Below the pieces are notes generated by a model that saw only the letters and a list, made by a program, of their open reading frames with translations, did no database searches and was not told the origin of the DNA. The translations under genes were made by a program, and so were the position numbers. From the NCBI GenBank assembly GCA_037576215.1, contig JBANDB010000013.1, positions 1,736,001-1,800,000 on the forward strand: a stretch of 64,000 bases of DNA, read 5' to 3'. This document shows positions 22,548-32,977 of the stretch, piece by piece. The stretch is from Armillaria gallica. Taxonomy: Eukaryota; Basidiomycota; Agaricomycetes; Agaricales; Physalacriaceae. Every line of letters begins with the position of its first letter. Position 1 is the first letter of the stretch.

Positions 22548-23270
22548 GTGCTCATAGCAGCTGCTGCAATGGGTTGTGCTCCTCCAGCTTGGCCTGGGTT
22601 CGACATTGGGGTTGGTAGAACAACAGTGGGTTTGGTTTGTATGGAAGGTTATAATGGAATGGTGGGTTGTGCTGTTATGGGGATGTGATAAGGTTGGATT
22701 TCTTCTTCTTTTACCAGTGTGGTAACTTGTGCTGGAGTTTGTTCTGGCAAATTTAAAAGTTCACTAGTGTCGGTACTTTGTGTGGCAAGACTAAGACATC
22801 TTCCAAACTCAGTAAAGTCTAAGGCCTTGTCTGGTCTGAACGAGTATGCGTCTCCTAATGCAGGTGTGATATTTCCCGCAGTATTGTATGCAGTGGGGAA
22901 GGTATCCAAATTAAGATTCTCTTCCGTGGGTTGTAGGCTGGACAAGACTTCATCCTCGTCGCTTAATTCAAAGGGTTCCGCAGTTGAAATATCTAGCTGT
23001 GAGTCGTAGAATTCTCCTGGTATAGAGAATTCAATATCCTCTTCTTCCTTTATTGGAAGGGTCGAAGAAGTAGGAATGGGTGGATCGTATGTGGGGTTGT
23101 CGGCAGACTTGGGTTTCAAGTGCTTGGTATCTTTTTGCCACTGTTGGCATTGCGAAGTATTTCGCAAGGGACGTGAAGTTGTTGGTTCGTAGGGTTTGTT
23201 ATGACCAAACTTCTTTGAAGGAGCAATGGTCGAAGGTGTAAATTAGGAGATACAGTCGAATTTGACTATT
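22548..23270 (-). pseudogene. Element 2a Gag N-terminal part
   Basis: Open from about 23,215 (FTPSTIAPSKKFGHNKPY) through acidic and Pro/Thr-rich sequence (IKEEEDIEFSIPGEFYD; LKPKSADNPTYDPPIP) to MSTRMYGIQDWYAPV. One stop follows AQPTIPL. It lies between the primer site and the interrupted main gag and continues in the same direction. No structured domain was recognised. Confidence 0.65.
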
Positions 23271-23278
23271 ATCCCCCT

Positions 23279-23292
23279 CACGGTGGGCTCCA
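23279..23292 (-). other. Element 2a primer binding site (tRNA type)
   Basis: Minus strand TGGAGCCCACCGTG, starting with the TGG that pairs to a tRNA CCA end and lying three bases after CATCA, the presumed LTR end. It differs from the self-complementary sites of elements 1, 2b and 3. The tRNA was not identified. Confidence 0.5.
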
Positions 23293-23295
23293 AAA

Positions 23296-23479
23296 TGATG
23301 AACCTATAGACTCCTGCAGGCAGAAAACACAAGACCTGTAACGGCAAGTGTAGTCAAGCACAGAATCTGAAGGCAGGTTCTAGCGAGTCTAGTCTTGCAC
23401 CTCCGTGCGATGACTGTAGCTTCCTGGTGGTGTAGCGACGTGTTGCTACACTTTGTTATGATTCTCTGAAGGCTGTTCA
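23296..23479 (-). repeat. Possible 5' LTR of element 2a
   Basis: The minus strand ends GGTTCATCA next to the primer site. The other end is either TGAACAGCC (23479) or TGTAGCAACACG (23453). It replaces the continuation of the element 2b gag, so it marks where 2a inserted into 2b. It is short, with no clear TATA box, and no second copy exists in the window; the boundaries are tentative. Confidence 0.4.
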
Positions 23480-23731
23480 GAGGCTCAAGGTATGTACATG
23501 AACTTTCCTGGAAGGGAAAAGGTGCGTAAACATGGGTGTGTGGAGATGGACTGGTGATGGCTGCTGCAGGAGGACATGGTTTATGGTGGGATGGTTATTG
23601 TATTGATTAATGTGAGTGCGGGGAACTATTCCATAGTGGTGTAGGACTGCTAGCACAATGGCTATAGCAAAGAACGCAACACTAATGCCAAAGAAGGCAG
23701 CAAGTAAGACTGTTTTAAGTGTTGTTAACAT
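23477..23731 (-). pseudogene. Element 2b Gag N-terminus with membrane segment
   Basis: ATG 23731-23729 (MLTTLKTVLLAAFF) lies 43 nt inside the 5' LTR of 2b. A hydrophobic helix of about 25 residues (LLAAFFGISVAFFAIAIVLA) follows at once, then HHYG and a Pro/His-rich stretch. The frame ends at a stop by 23,477, where element 2a begins. It corresponds in position to the Gag starts of elements 1 and 3. Confidence 0.6.
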
Positions 23732-23757
23732 GAAGGCTCCAGTTAAGGAGCCAAAGG

Positions 23758-23773
23758 AAAGCTTCGAGCTAAT
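23758..23773 (-). other. Element 2b primer binding site (self-priming type)
   Basis: Minus strand ATTAGCTCGAAGCTTT abuts the LTR. It pairs with CTTTGAGCTAA of the same LTR (plus 23918-23928), 10 of 11 positions plus one G-U. It is nearly identical to the site of element 1 although the LTRs differ strongly. Confidence 0.7.
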
Positions 23774-24132
23774 TGTTAGACCCAAACTCCAATCAAGAGT
23801 AAATAATGGCTGTCTCACATTGGGCAGTCACTGTTAAGTCTCTTATATGAAAGGAGATAAGGCTAAATCTTAGTCTTAGCAGCAAATTAAGCGATAGAGT
23901 TTGGTATAGATTAAACGTTAGCTCAAAGGTGGGGTACATACAGCAAGAGCTACTACTTAAATACTAAGAGCGAGGGTCTAACTATAGATTGTTCATGAGA
24001 GATGGAAACTCAAGCACACAATAGCAAAGTGATAACATGTGAATGTCATGCGGTTACTCAGTTGCTCATGTGATAAGCGGCCTGGGATTGAGGATTAGTA
24101 AGTAAAAGGAAAAAAGTGAATAAATCATGACA
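23774..24132 (-). repeat. Element 2b, 5' LTR
   Basis: About 359 bp, TGTTAGACCC..TCATGACA. On the minus strand it has a TATA-like TATTTAAG (plus 23956-23963) about 30 bp before the CTTTGAGCTAA word. The middle resembles the LTR of element 1 (GTACAT, GAGCTA). Its right end abuts coding sequence of the Plavaka transposase, so 2b inserted into that gene. The partner LTR is not in the window. Confidence 0.7.
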
Positions 24133-26205
24133 TCTGCCCTGCAATCTTAGGGAGCGACAAAACTACTGTTTCTGTAGCCACTGGTCAAAATGAATACTAT
24201 CCTGCCTATATCTCCAATGGCCTCATCCACAATAATGTTCGTCAGGCTCATCAAAATGGGCTTGCTTTATTTGCCTTTCTCGCAATCCCAAAAAGTATAT
24301 GTACTATTATTTCTGGCTCCCAGTGAAGTTTGAACTAATACTATCACTGATAGTGGATTGTGAGCATCATGATAGTGCTGAGTTTCACAAATTCCGATGC
24401 AACCTATTCCACAGCTCACTTTGTGAGATATTTGAAAGCCTTTGTTCTGCAATGGAGATACCAGAGGTTGTTCATTTTGGGGATAGACATTTTTGGCATG
24501 TAATATATGGGCTAGGACCATATATAGGTGATTATCCTGAGCAGGTTCTGCTGGCCTGTATTGTATCTGGTTGGTGCACAAAGTGAGTTTCTAATGGTAT
24601 GTATTTGGATCATGCTCATCTTATATATAGATGTACTGCAGCAAGTAATAATTTAGATGGTGAGGGTGGTCAAAGACAGCACAGCCATATAGAGTGCCTG
24701 TTTCAGGCTATGGATGCATAGGAACTGTGGTATAACTATGGAGTGATTGATGATATCATGGTGTGTAAATCCCTTTCAGATATATTATCAAATCTTATGA
24801 CAAAGGTCATTCAGCCATTTACGCACTACTTTCCCTGAGCAGATATTCATGAGCTTCTGTCCCCTGACTTGCTCCATCAGCTCATCAAGGAAACATTTAA
24901 GGACCACCTTGTGACATGGGTTGAACAATACATCAAGCAGGTGCATACACTGCAAGAAGCTGCTAAGATTCTAGCAGACATTGATCGTTGGTATGTCATT
25001 CTCCATGTCTTGATGTGACGAGATGCCTTGTATTAACTATAACCCTGCCAGAATTGCTGCCATGCCTGTATTTCCAGATTTGCGCCAGTTTCCAGAAGGT
25101 CAAGGATTTAAGCAATGGACTGGTGATAATTCAAAAGCCCTGATGAAGGTGCACCTTCTCTTTTGAGCTCATAGTTGCATGCTTCTCATTGTTGTTGTAC
25201 AAGGTTTATCTTCCTGCAATTGCTGGACATGTTCCTGGACAGATCATGAGAGCTCTTAGTGCTTTCCTTGAGTTCTGTTATCTTGTCAGAAGATCTGTAA
25301 TCAACAAAGATGGTCTTGTTACAATTGACAAGGCCCTGGATCGCTTTCATCTTGAATGGCAAATATTTGTACATAAAGGCATTCAACCAGACAGGTTTTC
25401 TCTTCCAAGACAGCATTCCATGGTCCATTATTGGACACTCATCCAGGAGTTTGGTGCTCTTAATGGCCTTTGCTCATCAATAACAGAGTCGAAGCATATT
25501 AAGGCAGTCAAGTTGTTTTAATGCACTCAGCCAAATGCTCACAATCAACCAGCATCTAGACAAACTTGCAGCAATCCGTGTACATTTTCAAGCACACAGC
25601 ATGCTCACCAATTTTTTGTTTACATATCCTGATGATGGAACAGCTCCCACCATGACCACTGATGTCCCAGATGATAACAATGATGATGACCAGATTATTG
25701 AGGGATGGAAAATCTTAGGTGAAGTCAAACTAGCCCAGAAATACTGTGGGTACATTTTATTTATTCTAGAACAACACTTTGAACTGAATTCATCCACTCC
25801 AGTAAAAAAATGCCCTCACAATATTGTCCAGCTCTCGAGATACCTCAAACTCCCCCAGCTACACAGCCTTGTTTGATGGTTTCTTTATGAGCAAGAACAT
25901 GAAGACCTTGATATTCTGCTGGATGATGTCTTGTTAGATAACTGCCCAGAGTTTGAAGGGTGGGTATATGTTTATCCCTCAGCTACAGCAACATATTATG
26001 CACCTAGTGACATCTTGGGCATTGGGAGCATGCATCGTGAGCATATTTGGTCAACAAGGTCATGGAGAGGTGGACCTGCAAGGTTTGATTGTGTTTTTGT
26101 TGAGGCCAATCCCAATGAACCTGGATTTTGTGGCCTGCATGCAGCACAAGTACTTCTATTCTTCATGATTCAATACCATGATCTCACAATCCCATGCACA
26201 CTGTC
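24133..26205 (+). pseudogene. Plavaka-type transposase relic, main part
   Basis: Decayed CACTA-superfamily (Plavaka) transposase of basidiomycetes. Readable blocks: SDKTTVSVATGQNEYYP, HFVRYLKAF, GLGPYIGDYPEQVLLACIV, DIHELLSPDLLHQLIKETF, VYLPAIAGHVPGQIMRALSA, LPRQHSMVHYWTLIQEFGA, SSITESKHIKAVK, ATYYAPSDILG and GPARFDCVFVEANP, up to IPCTL. Several intron remnants and many stops and frameshifts are present. The N-terminus is missing because the LTR of 2b starts there. The end is displaced to 29,411. Confidence 0.85.
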
Positions 26206-29200
26206 AGAAATATCCAAATCAGGTTATAAGGACTTATAAGGTTAAATAATGCTGAAATGAATGAGAAACCCTTATAAGTGGTTATTAGGAACAAGCTCGG
26301 CAGGATAAGATGCCTTATCAGGAGTCAGCAACAATTATAATAACTTTAATTATAATGCAGAAAAATGATTTATTTATTTCAGATTTCTGACAGTTTGTAT
26401 TTATTATTCAAACAGGACAAGAATGTGCTTAAGTAAGCAAGGTAATATACAAAGGAAAAATATATAACAAGGGAAGTCAAACCAGTGACCTTCAATAAGT
26501 CAACATTTACAGATACAATATTATAATTACACTACAAGAGCTATACTTGATTATTCCATCCAGTTATTAAATGTAGTAAAGTCACCTGACCTCATCACAC
26601 TTGAGCATTGTTGCTCCTTCTAAGTTCACTTCAGTTGTGCATTCAAAGCAGATCTATTTGAAAAATATATATATAATTCTAGCCATAAACATCTTCATCT
26701 TCCAGGCCTTCTGTAGCATCGCTGGCTTAAACAGTTTCTTGTTGAGCTTCAGCATGAGTATGGTGACCAAGAAAAAATGTTAAATAGAAATAAATTAAAG
26801 AGCATGGAAATGAGTTGAGGTGGCATGTAGCACATATAATCAAATATCCTGACAGCTTTTGTAGCCTCAGAGGACATAAATTGAGTAGTAGAAGCATGCC
26901 AAAGATGCATTTTACCTTTATTTTGCTCACTCACTCATCTCGGACTGTACAACCACACAATGATTGAGTGGCTGTGCAGCTTCTTGCTTTACTTTTCGCT
27001 ATCACCTTGTCTCACCCCCATGCCTCCCTATCCCCACCACTCAGCATCCCCCACATCAATATCATGGTTGATCACTTTGCTACAACACATTATTGCTGCA
27101 AGATGGCCTCCACTACACTGATGGAATCGACATCAGTGGCCATCTGCTACTATAGGAGCCAAACAAACACATACTAAGTATGACAGTGATGGCAAGTAGA
27201 ATGGCATGGTGGGCGATGTGAGGTGGGTGTGAATGATTAGGGAGACTACTGGGGGTCAGGGCATGGCTTAACACATAGAGTAGGCTGGTGCTCACTGAGA
27301 TGGCAGTTATTTTTTTTCATTTAGAAAATATTTATTACTTTCAAAATTGGCTATGTAATGTATTCATATCAAGCCTTTGTACTATAGTGGTCAAATGTAT
27401 TAGGTTCAATATCAATTCCAAGTGACATTGGTACCATTGTTGTGTTGGGAAAAAAGTCATCCCTTTTAACATGCTTATATCCTCATGGGTTCCATATATG
27501 GTAACCAGCCATCTTATCTGATGATTATATTCTTGGGCTGTACCTTATATCTAGCTTATCAGGGTGATCGGTGACACACTCTGAAAGCATTTACACATGT
27601 AATTTTGCAATTTGTACAAATGAGTACAGGCTACAATGTCCAGATACTAAGGCACTAAGAAACACAACAGAGTGCAATGTTTATAACACCAGTAATAAGA
27701 TTGCCTGAGTAAAGTTGGGTGGAGTGCATGACTTAACCTAAGAACAGTACTAGAAAGGCTGCACTAGGTATGAAGTCCCAGTGCTTGACACTAAGTGCTC
27801 TGACAGGGCATAATATGTGTGTGCTAAGAATAGAGCAGGACATGCTTGTGAGATAATTAAGACTTTGCGCAACATTGATCTATGATGCACAAGGCCCAGG
27901 AGATCCAGAGCTTAGAAATCTAGACTCGGTGATGTCAGAACTCGAATAAATCTGAAGTATCTGACTTTGGCTGATGCATGCGAAGCCTAGACAAGGAGCT
28001 CATTGCCTTCACTACGATATAATTCCCTCAGAGAATACTATGAAGTGAAATAAGAGTCACGCGTGAGGCTGCAACTCTGAGGAGATAGCAACCAACATCA
28101 GTACATGTGTAATAGTGATGTTAACCGACATCGCAATGCTCAGAGACAGGACCTGGCCCCAAGTCAGACTCCTGAGTCAGTGCCAAGCTATGATGTGATA
28201 ATTGCGACATGCACGGGACACAGGCAAAGGAGCCTGGCAACCTAAATGATACTAAAAATGGTACTGCTAATTTGTAGGATGTAGAATAGATAAATAGCAC
28301 AGTGTAATTGTAGTGTACAAGTTTTGGACCCCCGTTGTAGTTGTGCACAAGCCTCCAGCTTGATGCCATAGCTTCAGGATTAGTTTGTAACTTCGAGTGA
28401 GAGAATATACCTGGAATTGATATCATATCAAGTGAATTGAGTTGCATGTGAGGCATAGAAAGCTAATGCGGCACTTGTGTGATTGTTAATCAGTTGGGTG
28501 ACTTGTGCTCTGACCTGAGAAGAAGAGTTGAGTGTCATTGAGGATGTGCTCTTGTGCTTTGTGGGTTTTGTGTGATGTGAGGCACTACAGGTGGCAGAGG
28601 TTCAAACCCTTTGGCTTGATTAGTGCTCACTTGAGGGTGTATATTTCCCAAGTGGCATAAGTTCAAACCCTGTGGCTTGCAAATGGGGTTTTATAAGGTT
28701 TCTGTGTCTCTGGATCGCATAGGTTAGTGTTACAATGAGGTTGGGTGAAGGTAGAAAAGAATAGCTATGTTTGCCAGTACATATGTCTTGGTAAACGGCA
28801 AGAGAATGTAGGTAAAGAAATTTTCTATGTATATTATATAATTGGTCCAGCCACATGCTATCAGTCCCACAAGCTCACTTGCAATATCCAACAGTTAGAA
28901 CCCTGTGGATCTACAATCAGTTTGGAAGCTTGAGTGTGTAGGTTTGAATCCTGTGGCTTTAGTGGAAGGTTTTGTGAAGTGTTTCTGCTTGGAGCATGAA
29001 GCTTTGAGTTGTGTGCTGTGTGTTTTAAGTTGTTTGAGGTCATTCCATGTGTCGCTCTAGACTTTGTGAGGGTTTTGTGTATGTCTCTTGACATTGCGTG
29101 TATTGTACTACACCTTGCCTTGAGGCCCAGCAACAACTGTCGCTCCTCTTGTTATTAAAAGCCTTTGGACTTAGAGAAATCTAGATACTTGACATGTGCT

Positions 29201-29410
29201 ATTGCTGTACTTATGTATCTTATATTCTGAGAGTTTGGTTCTCATGTTTCTATCTGCTTCTATCACATCAGAATCCCCCAACAAACTTGAGGGTTTGTAT
29301 GTGTAGTGTTGGGTGTGGGTGTGATCAGTGTCTTTGATGCGATTGCATTTCTAGCTTGTGCACACAGAGTCTCTTCATCAGCTTATAAGGCCGAAATGAA
29401 ATTTCCAACA
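26206..29410. mobile_element. 3.2-kb insertion splitting the Plavaka relic
   Basis: The transposase frame breaks at IPCTL and resumes at 29,411. ACTG occurs at both junctions and may be a short duplication. Ends TCAGAAATATCC and GAAATTTCCAACA are weakly inverted. No gene recognised. It includes a repeat related in inverse orientation to 60,245-60,340 (26,880-26,990), TTCAAACCCTNTGGCTTG words near 28,590 and 28,660, and CATCAGAATCCCCCAACA near 29,280, which looks like an LTR end. Confidence 0.45.
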
Positions 29411-29675
29411 ACTGGTAACTTGGTTCTCTACTTTCTAGGACAGGCCATGCGAGGATACAGGTATGTGGATGGTCGAGCCAGACTTGGACAAGAATGGCAA
29501 GCATGTTCAGGCTGTGATTCACATTGATTCTATTCTTCGTGGTGCTCATCTGATTGGCATTGTAGGGGAGACCATGATCCCACAGAAGTTCAAACACACA
29601 GATTCTTTAGATTCCTTCTATTCATACTATATAAACAAGTATGCAGACCACCATGCTCATGAAATAGCATTTTAA
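29411..29675 (+). pseudogene. Plavaka-type transposase relic, C-terminus
   Basis: Continues the gene at 24,133-26,205: LVTWFSTF, a stop, DRPCEDTGMWMVEPD, VIHIDSILRGAHLIGIVG, FYSYYINKYADHHAHEIAF, and the natural stop. This is the standard C-terminal block of Plavaka proteins. It is in better condition than the rest, with one frame over 70 residues. Confidence 0.8.
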
Positions 29676-32600
29676 TTCATGTGCTTCTGCCATAATTGAT
29701 ACAAGTGTGTGATTGTTACCTTGGAACTCATGGGAAGAGTCCTGAAAAGCCCAGAACACGCATCAGGCCCTGTCTGTTGATCTTGACCTCCACAATGGCA
29801 CTTTTATTGTCAATAACAAGCCAGCATAAAGCCTATCACAACTGCATCCTTGGAAGCTCAGTCATGGCCAATCAAAGATGGTGGAGAAGATTGGGAGTTC
29901 ATGTCAATTCAAAGGTGCAAGACAGGTATGTCAATCAATCTTGATTTATTCTATTCTTATACTGACAGTTTATACTAGAAAAACACCTGCTAGCAGTCCC
30001 AAGTATAACATTTTCCGTATCCATGTAGAAAGGACCGCCAGCCTACATTCACCTGCCACCAGTAGTACAACTTTCCCTTCCCGAGATCCCAATGTTCCCT
30101 CCAACCACCAATTCATGTTATTTGGCAAGCCTGTATTTCTTCTTGGCCCCAATGATTCCACTCCCCCACCCAGCTACTATCAGCATATGTTGCAGATATC
30201 TTCATCTACACTCTTTTTCATTTGTGCCCTTCATGCAACAACTGATGGCTCTGCTGTCATGGCTCATATCAATGCCAATGAGCTCAACCAGCAGCTCTTC
30301 AACATGGTGAAGAGTCTCGAATTTGTTGAAAAGGAGGTTTCTCAGCACCTGAATTCACATGGCAGAGTTATTATAGCAGCATTAGTTGACAAGTCAGATA
30401 GTTTTGATGAGACAAGTGGGACTGGGACCTTGGGACATGCATAGTGGAGTAATATCGCTATCAAGGAGTTGAGTTTTCATGACTGTGTCACTACTTATTC
30501 TCTCAAGTTGTACAATGTAGTAGATAAGTACCCTGAACATGTGCAATTCCCTTGACTGCCTGCTGCTACTAGGATGTAATCTTTCAGAACCCAGTTCTGA
30601 AACCTGACATCATATCACCAGCTTGTTCATTCACATTCAACATCATAGTCTGAGCCTAGAATAAAATAATGCATCCTTTAGGAATTGAATGCACTACCTT
30701 CTGGGAAATAAGAGTTGACATGCACATAAACCAGTAAGTTAACACATCTTTATTATAGTAGTAAATGGAGTATACATAGGTACATAATGGCATCAGTATT
30801 ATAGTAAAAAAAAAGATCTGCAATGTTACAGGGCATTGCAGGGTGTTGGCATACAGGGCAGATAGGGGCATTGCATTGTTCAGGTTGCTGACATCTTTGG
30901 ATTTGGTATATGAGGCTGTTGAGGGGAAGGAGGGGAAGGACCACCGGTGCCAAGTAAAAAAGGTGCTGTTTTGGGGTTGATGGGCATTCAACAATGATTG
31001 AGATGTCAGGGGGTAAAATGGTATTGACCAAGCACTTCCCTGTGGTTGATAATGGGGGTGATAAGAATGTTGGGTAACTAGAGCTGCTGTAGTGGGTGGC
31101 ATGTGCAAGAAAAGGTGGGTGTTGGGAAGGGGGGCAGGTAGGCAGCGTCAACAGTATTGAAAGCGAGAAAAGACCACATAACCGGGTTCCCTCATCCAAT
31201 GAATGGGAGATGCATAACTGTGGGGTGGGTAGGGGACCTACTTGGTGTGGTAGAGTCCCATGTTGGATGGAGAGGCAGTGGGCTGCGGTGGGCATTATGG
31301 CAGTTGCAGAACTGTAGGAATGGACATATCTGATGCACCATTGAGTTGTCCATTGATGTTCAAATGGGCTTGTCTGTCCTTGTTGTCGTTGGCCGTTGGC
31401 ATCCTGAGTATGTTCCTGCAGTCTTACCCAATACATTCCTGCCCTTTTCCATACCTCTGCACCCTTTACCATCCTTTGCAGCCCAGTTCCACCCTCCACT
31501 ATAGCCTTACATCATTTTAAAAGCCCCTCAGTCCTCCCATCGTTGTTGACATTGTGCAATTCATTGTTGCCATCCCTCAGCCAATTTTGAGTTGATACAC
31601 CCTTGTGGTCACAGATAGTGGTCGATAACAATTCAGTCAGTGTATTGGTGATCATTATTGTGCTCGAATGCCATGGACCATGGTGATTGGCCTCGATGTG
31701 GATGCTGGAGTTGTTGCACAGTCAAGAGAGAATCAGAGATTGCACTTGAAGCCACAGCGAGCACTGTTGGGGCTAGTATCATTGTCATCAATGGCAGTTG
31801 TTGTCTTGGTGGTCATGGGTGGATACGCATGGTGCTGCCTTGCATAGAGATTATGTGTGCAGTTGGGGGGGTGAACTGGTCATTCTCCAGGGCTCTTGTG
31901 GCCACTATATGCATAAAAAAGATCTAGAAGGAATATTCAATATCAAAAAAACAATTACTTATTGTTCCTTGTCCACAAGAGGGCTGTTGAGCAAGTGGAG
32001 GAGATGGCATTGGTCTTCGATGTCATGGTAAAGACCATGAAAGAATCAGCACAGCCACTCAATTGATTTCAGCAGTGGTAATGACAACATCCACAATGTA
32101 CCTGATTTCTGACTTGATGCACTTCGTTTCTACTTCCATCCTGCCTCTTCATGCCAGACATCATCATCTCTGGCCAGTGGCATGATGGGTGGTGCCATTT
32201 ATTATTACCATGAGAAACACCTACAGGCTAGTCATTGCATCAACGACAACACATGACAATCTTATTTGCAATGGAGACAAGGACAAGTTCCTTCCATCTC
32301 CAATCCATCTGCATCCAGTAGAAAGACATGAGAAAGTATTGAGATGTAGGAGGAAGGCAGCATGGTGGTGGTGATGGTGGTGGTGATTTGTGCTTGATAT
32401 GCATTCTGGGTTTAAATTTTGCCTTTCTACTTCCATGACGAGGATCATTCTGCTACAGTTGTCGACAATGGGTGTTCAATGACTCATTCCTTATGTTGAG
32501 CTTCCCCTACGGTCCCATCCAGTGATGCCAGAATTGGCTAGTCGATGTCGAGGTTGACTTCAAGCCACCAAGCCAAGGAAAAGATCTCCTTCAATCAGCC

Positions 32601-32977
32601 CCAGCCCTCCTGCCTCACCGATGAGGTCCATATTCCAATTGCTAAATGGTTCTCTGAAGAAGAAAAGATGCATAGAGTTGCCAGCTTTCAACGATGAGGA
32701 GCTAGCTGTAGTGTGTACTTATTCTTCATTCTGCCACTGTATGACTTGATGTGTTTGTAGATGAATACAGTCCTTGAGCTACGAGAATCTCCAACTGTCT
32801 CTGATTTTAATGTGAACCTGCAAATATAATCTTTTGGATCATTGCTGAACCACCATGTAGTCTTCTGCCATGCATGCGAGAGCTCTGCCTTTCACCTATG
32901 GTTTCTGACTTTTTAGACAATGATGAGGCAGGTCCATTGAGAGCAGCCACCATGTTGGGCACCACTTTGAGTGCACC
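29676..32977. other. Gene-poor stretch with unassigned open fragments
   Basis: No family recognised. 29,878-30,444 (+) is open for 188 codons but of mixed composition. 31,499-30,753 (-) is open for 248 codons with simple composition. Neither has clear homology or splice structure. A (GGT)n-like simple repeat lies near 32,360-32,388. The base pattern (TG and CA excess, few CpG) fits old methylated repeat DNA. Confidence 0.35.

Larger units (their letters stand above)
13784..23479 (-). mobile_element. Element 2a: DUF4100-type LTR retrotransposon, gag-pol part
   Basis: Minus-strand gag (23270-18458), DUF4100 plus protease (18427-17429), RT-RNase H (17206-14993) and integrase (14983-13784). It is a different lineage from elements 1 and 3, with YIDDV in RT, DPGS in protease and no chromodomain. 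Upstream, a tRNA-type primer site TGGAGCCCACCGTG (minus strand, 23279-23292) follows CATCA, the expected end of a 5' LTR. The 3' LTR was not found between pol and the left edge. Most disrupting stops are TGA in place of Arg. Confidence 0.8.

Noticed and set aside
23774..24132. Treating this LTR as the 5' LTR of the DUF4100-type gag-pol (one single element 2)
   Set aside because: Its adjacent primer site and Gag start belong to the Tf1-like type, while a separate tRNA-type primer site (23,279-23,292) precedes the DUF4100-type gag. Two nested elements explain this better.
28580..28960. tRNA or SINE cluster from repeated TTCAAACCCTNTGG (B-box-like) words
   Set aside because: No A-box at the right distance and no cloverleaf potential; more likely a weak internal repeat.
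31096..31520. Plus-strand open frames opposite 31,499-30,753
   Set aside because: Overlapping open frames on both strands with simple composition and no recognisable domain.
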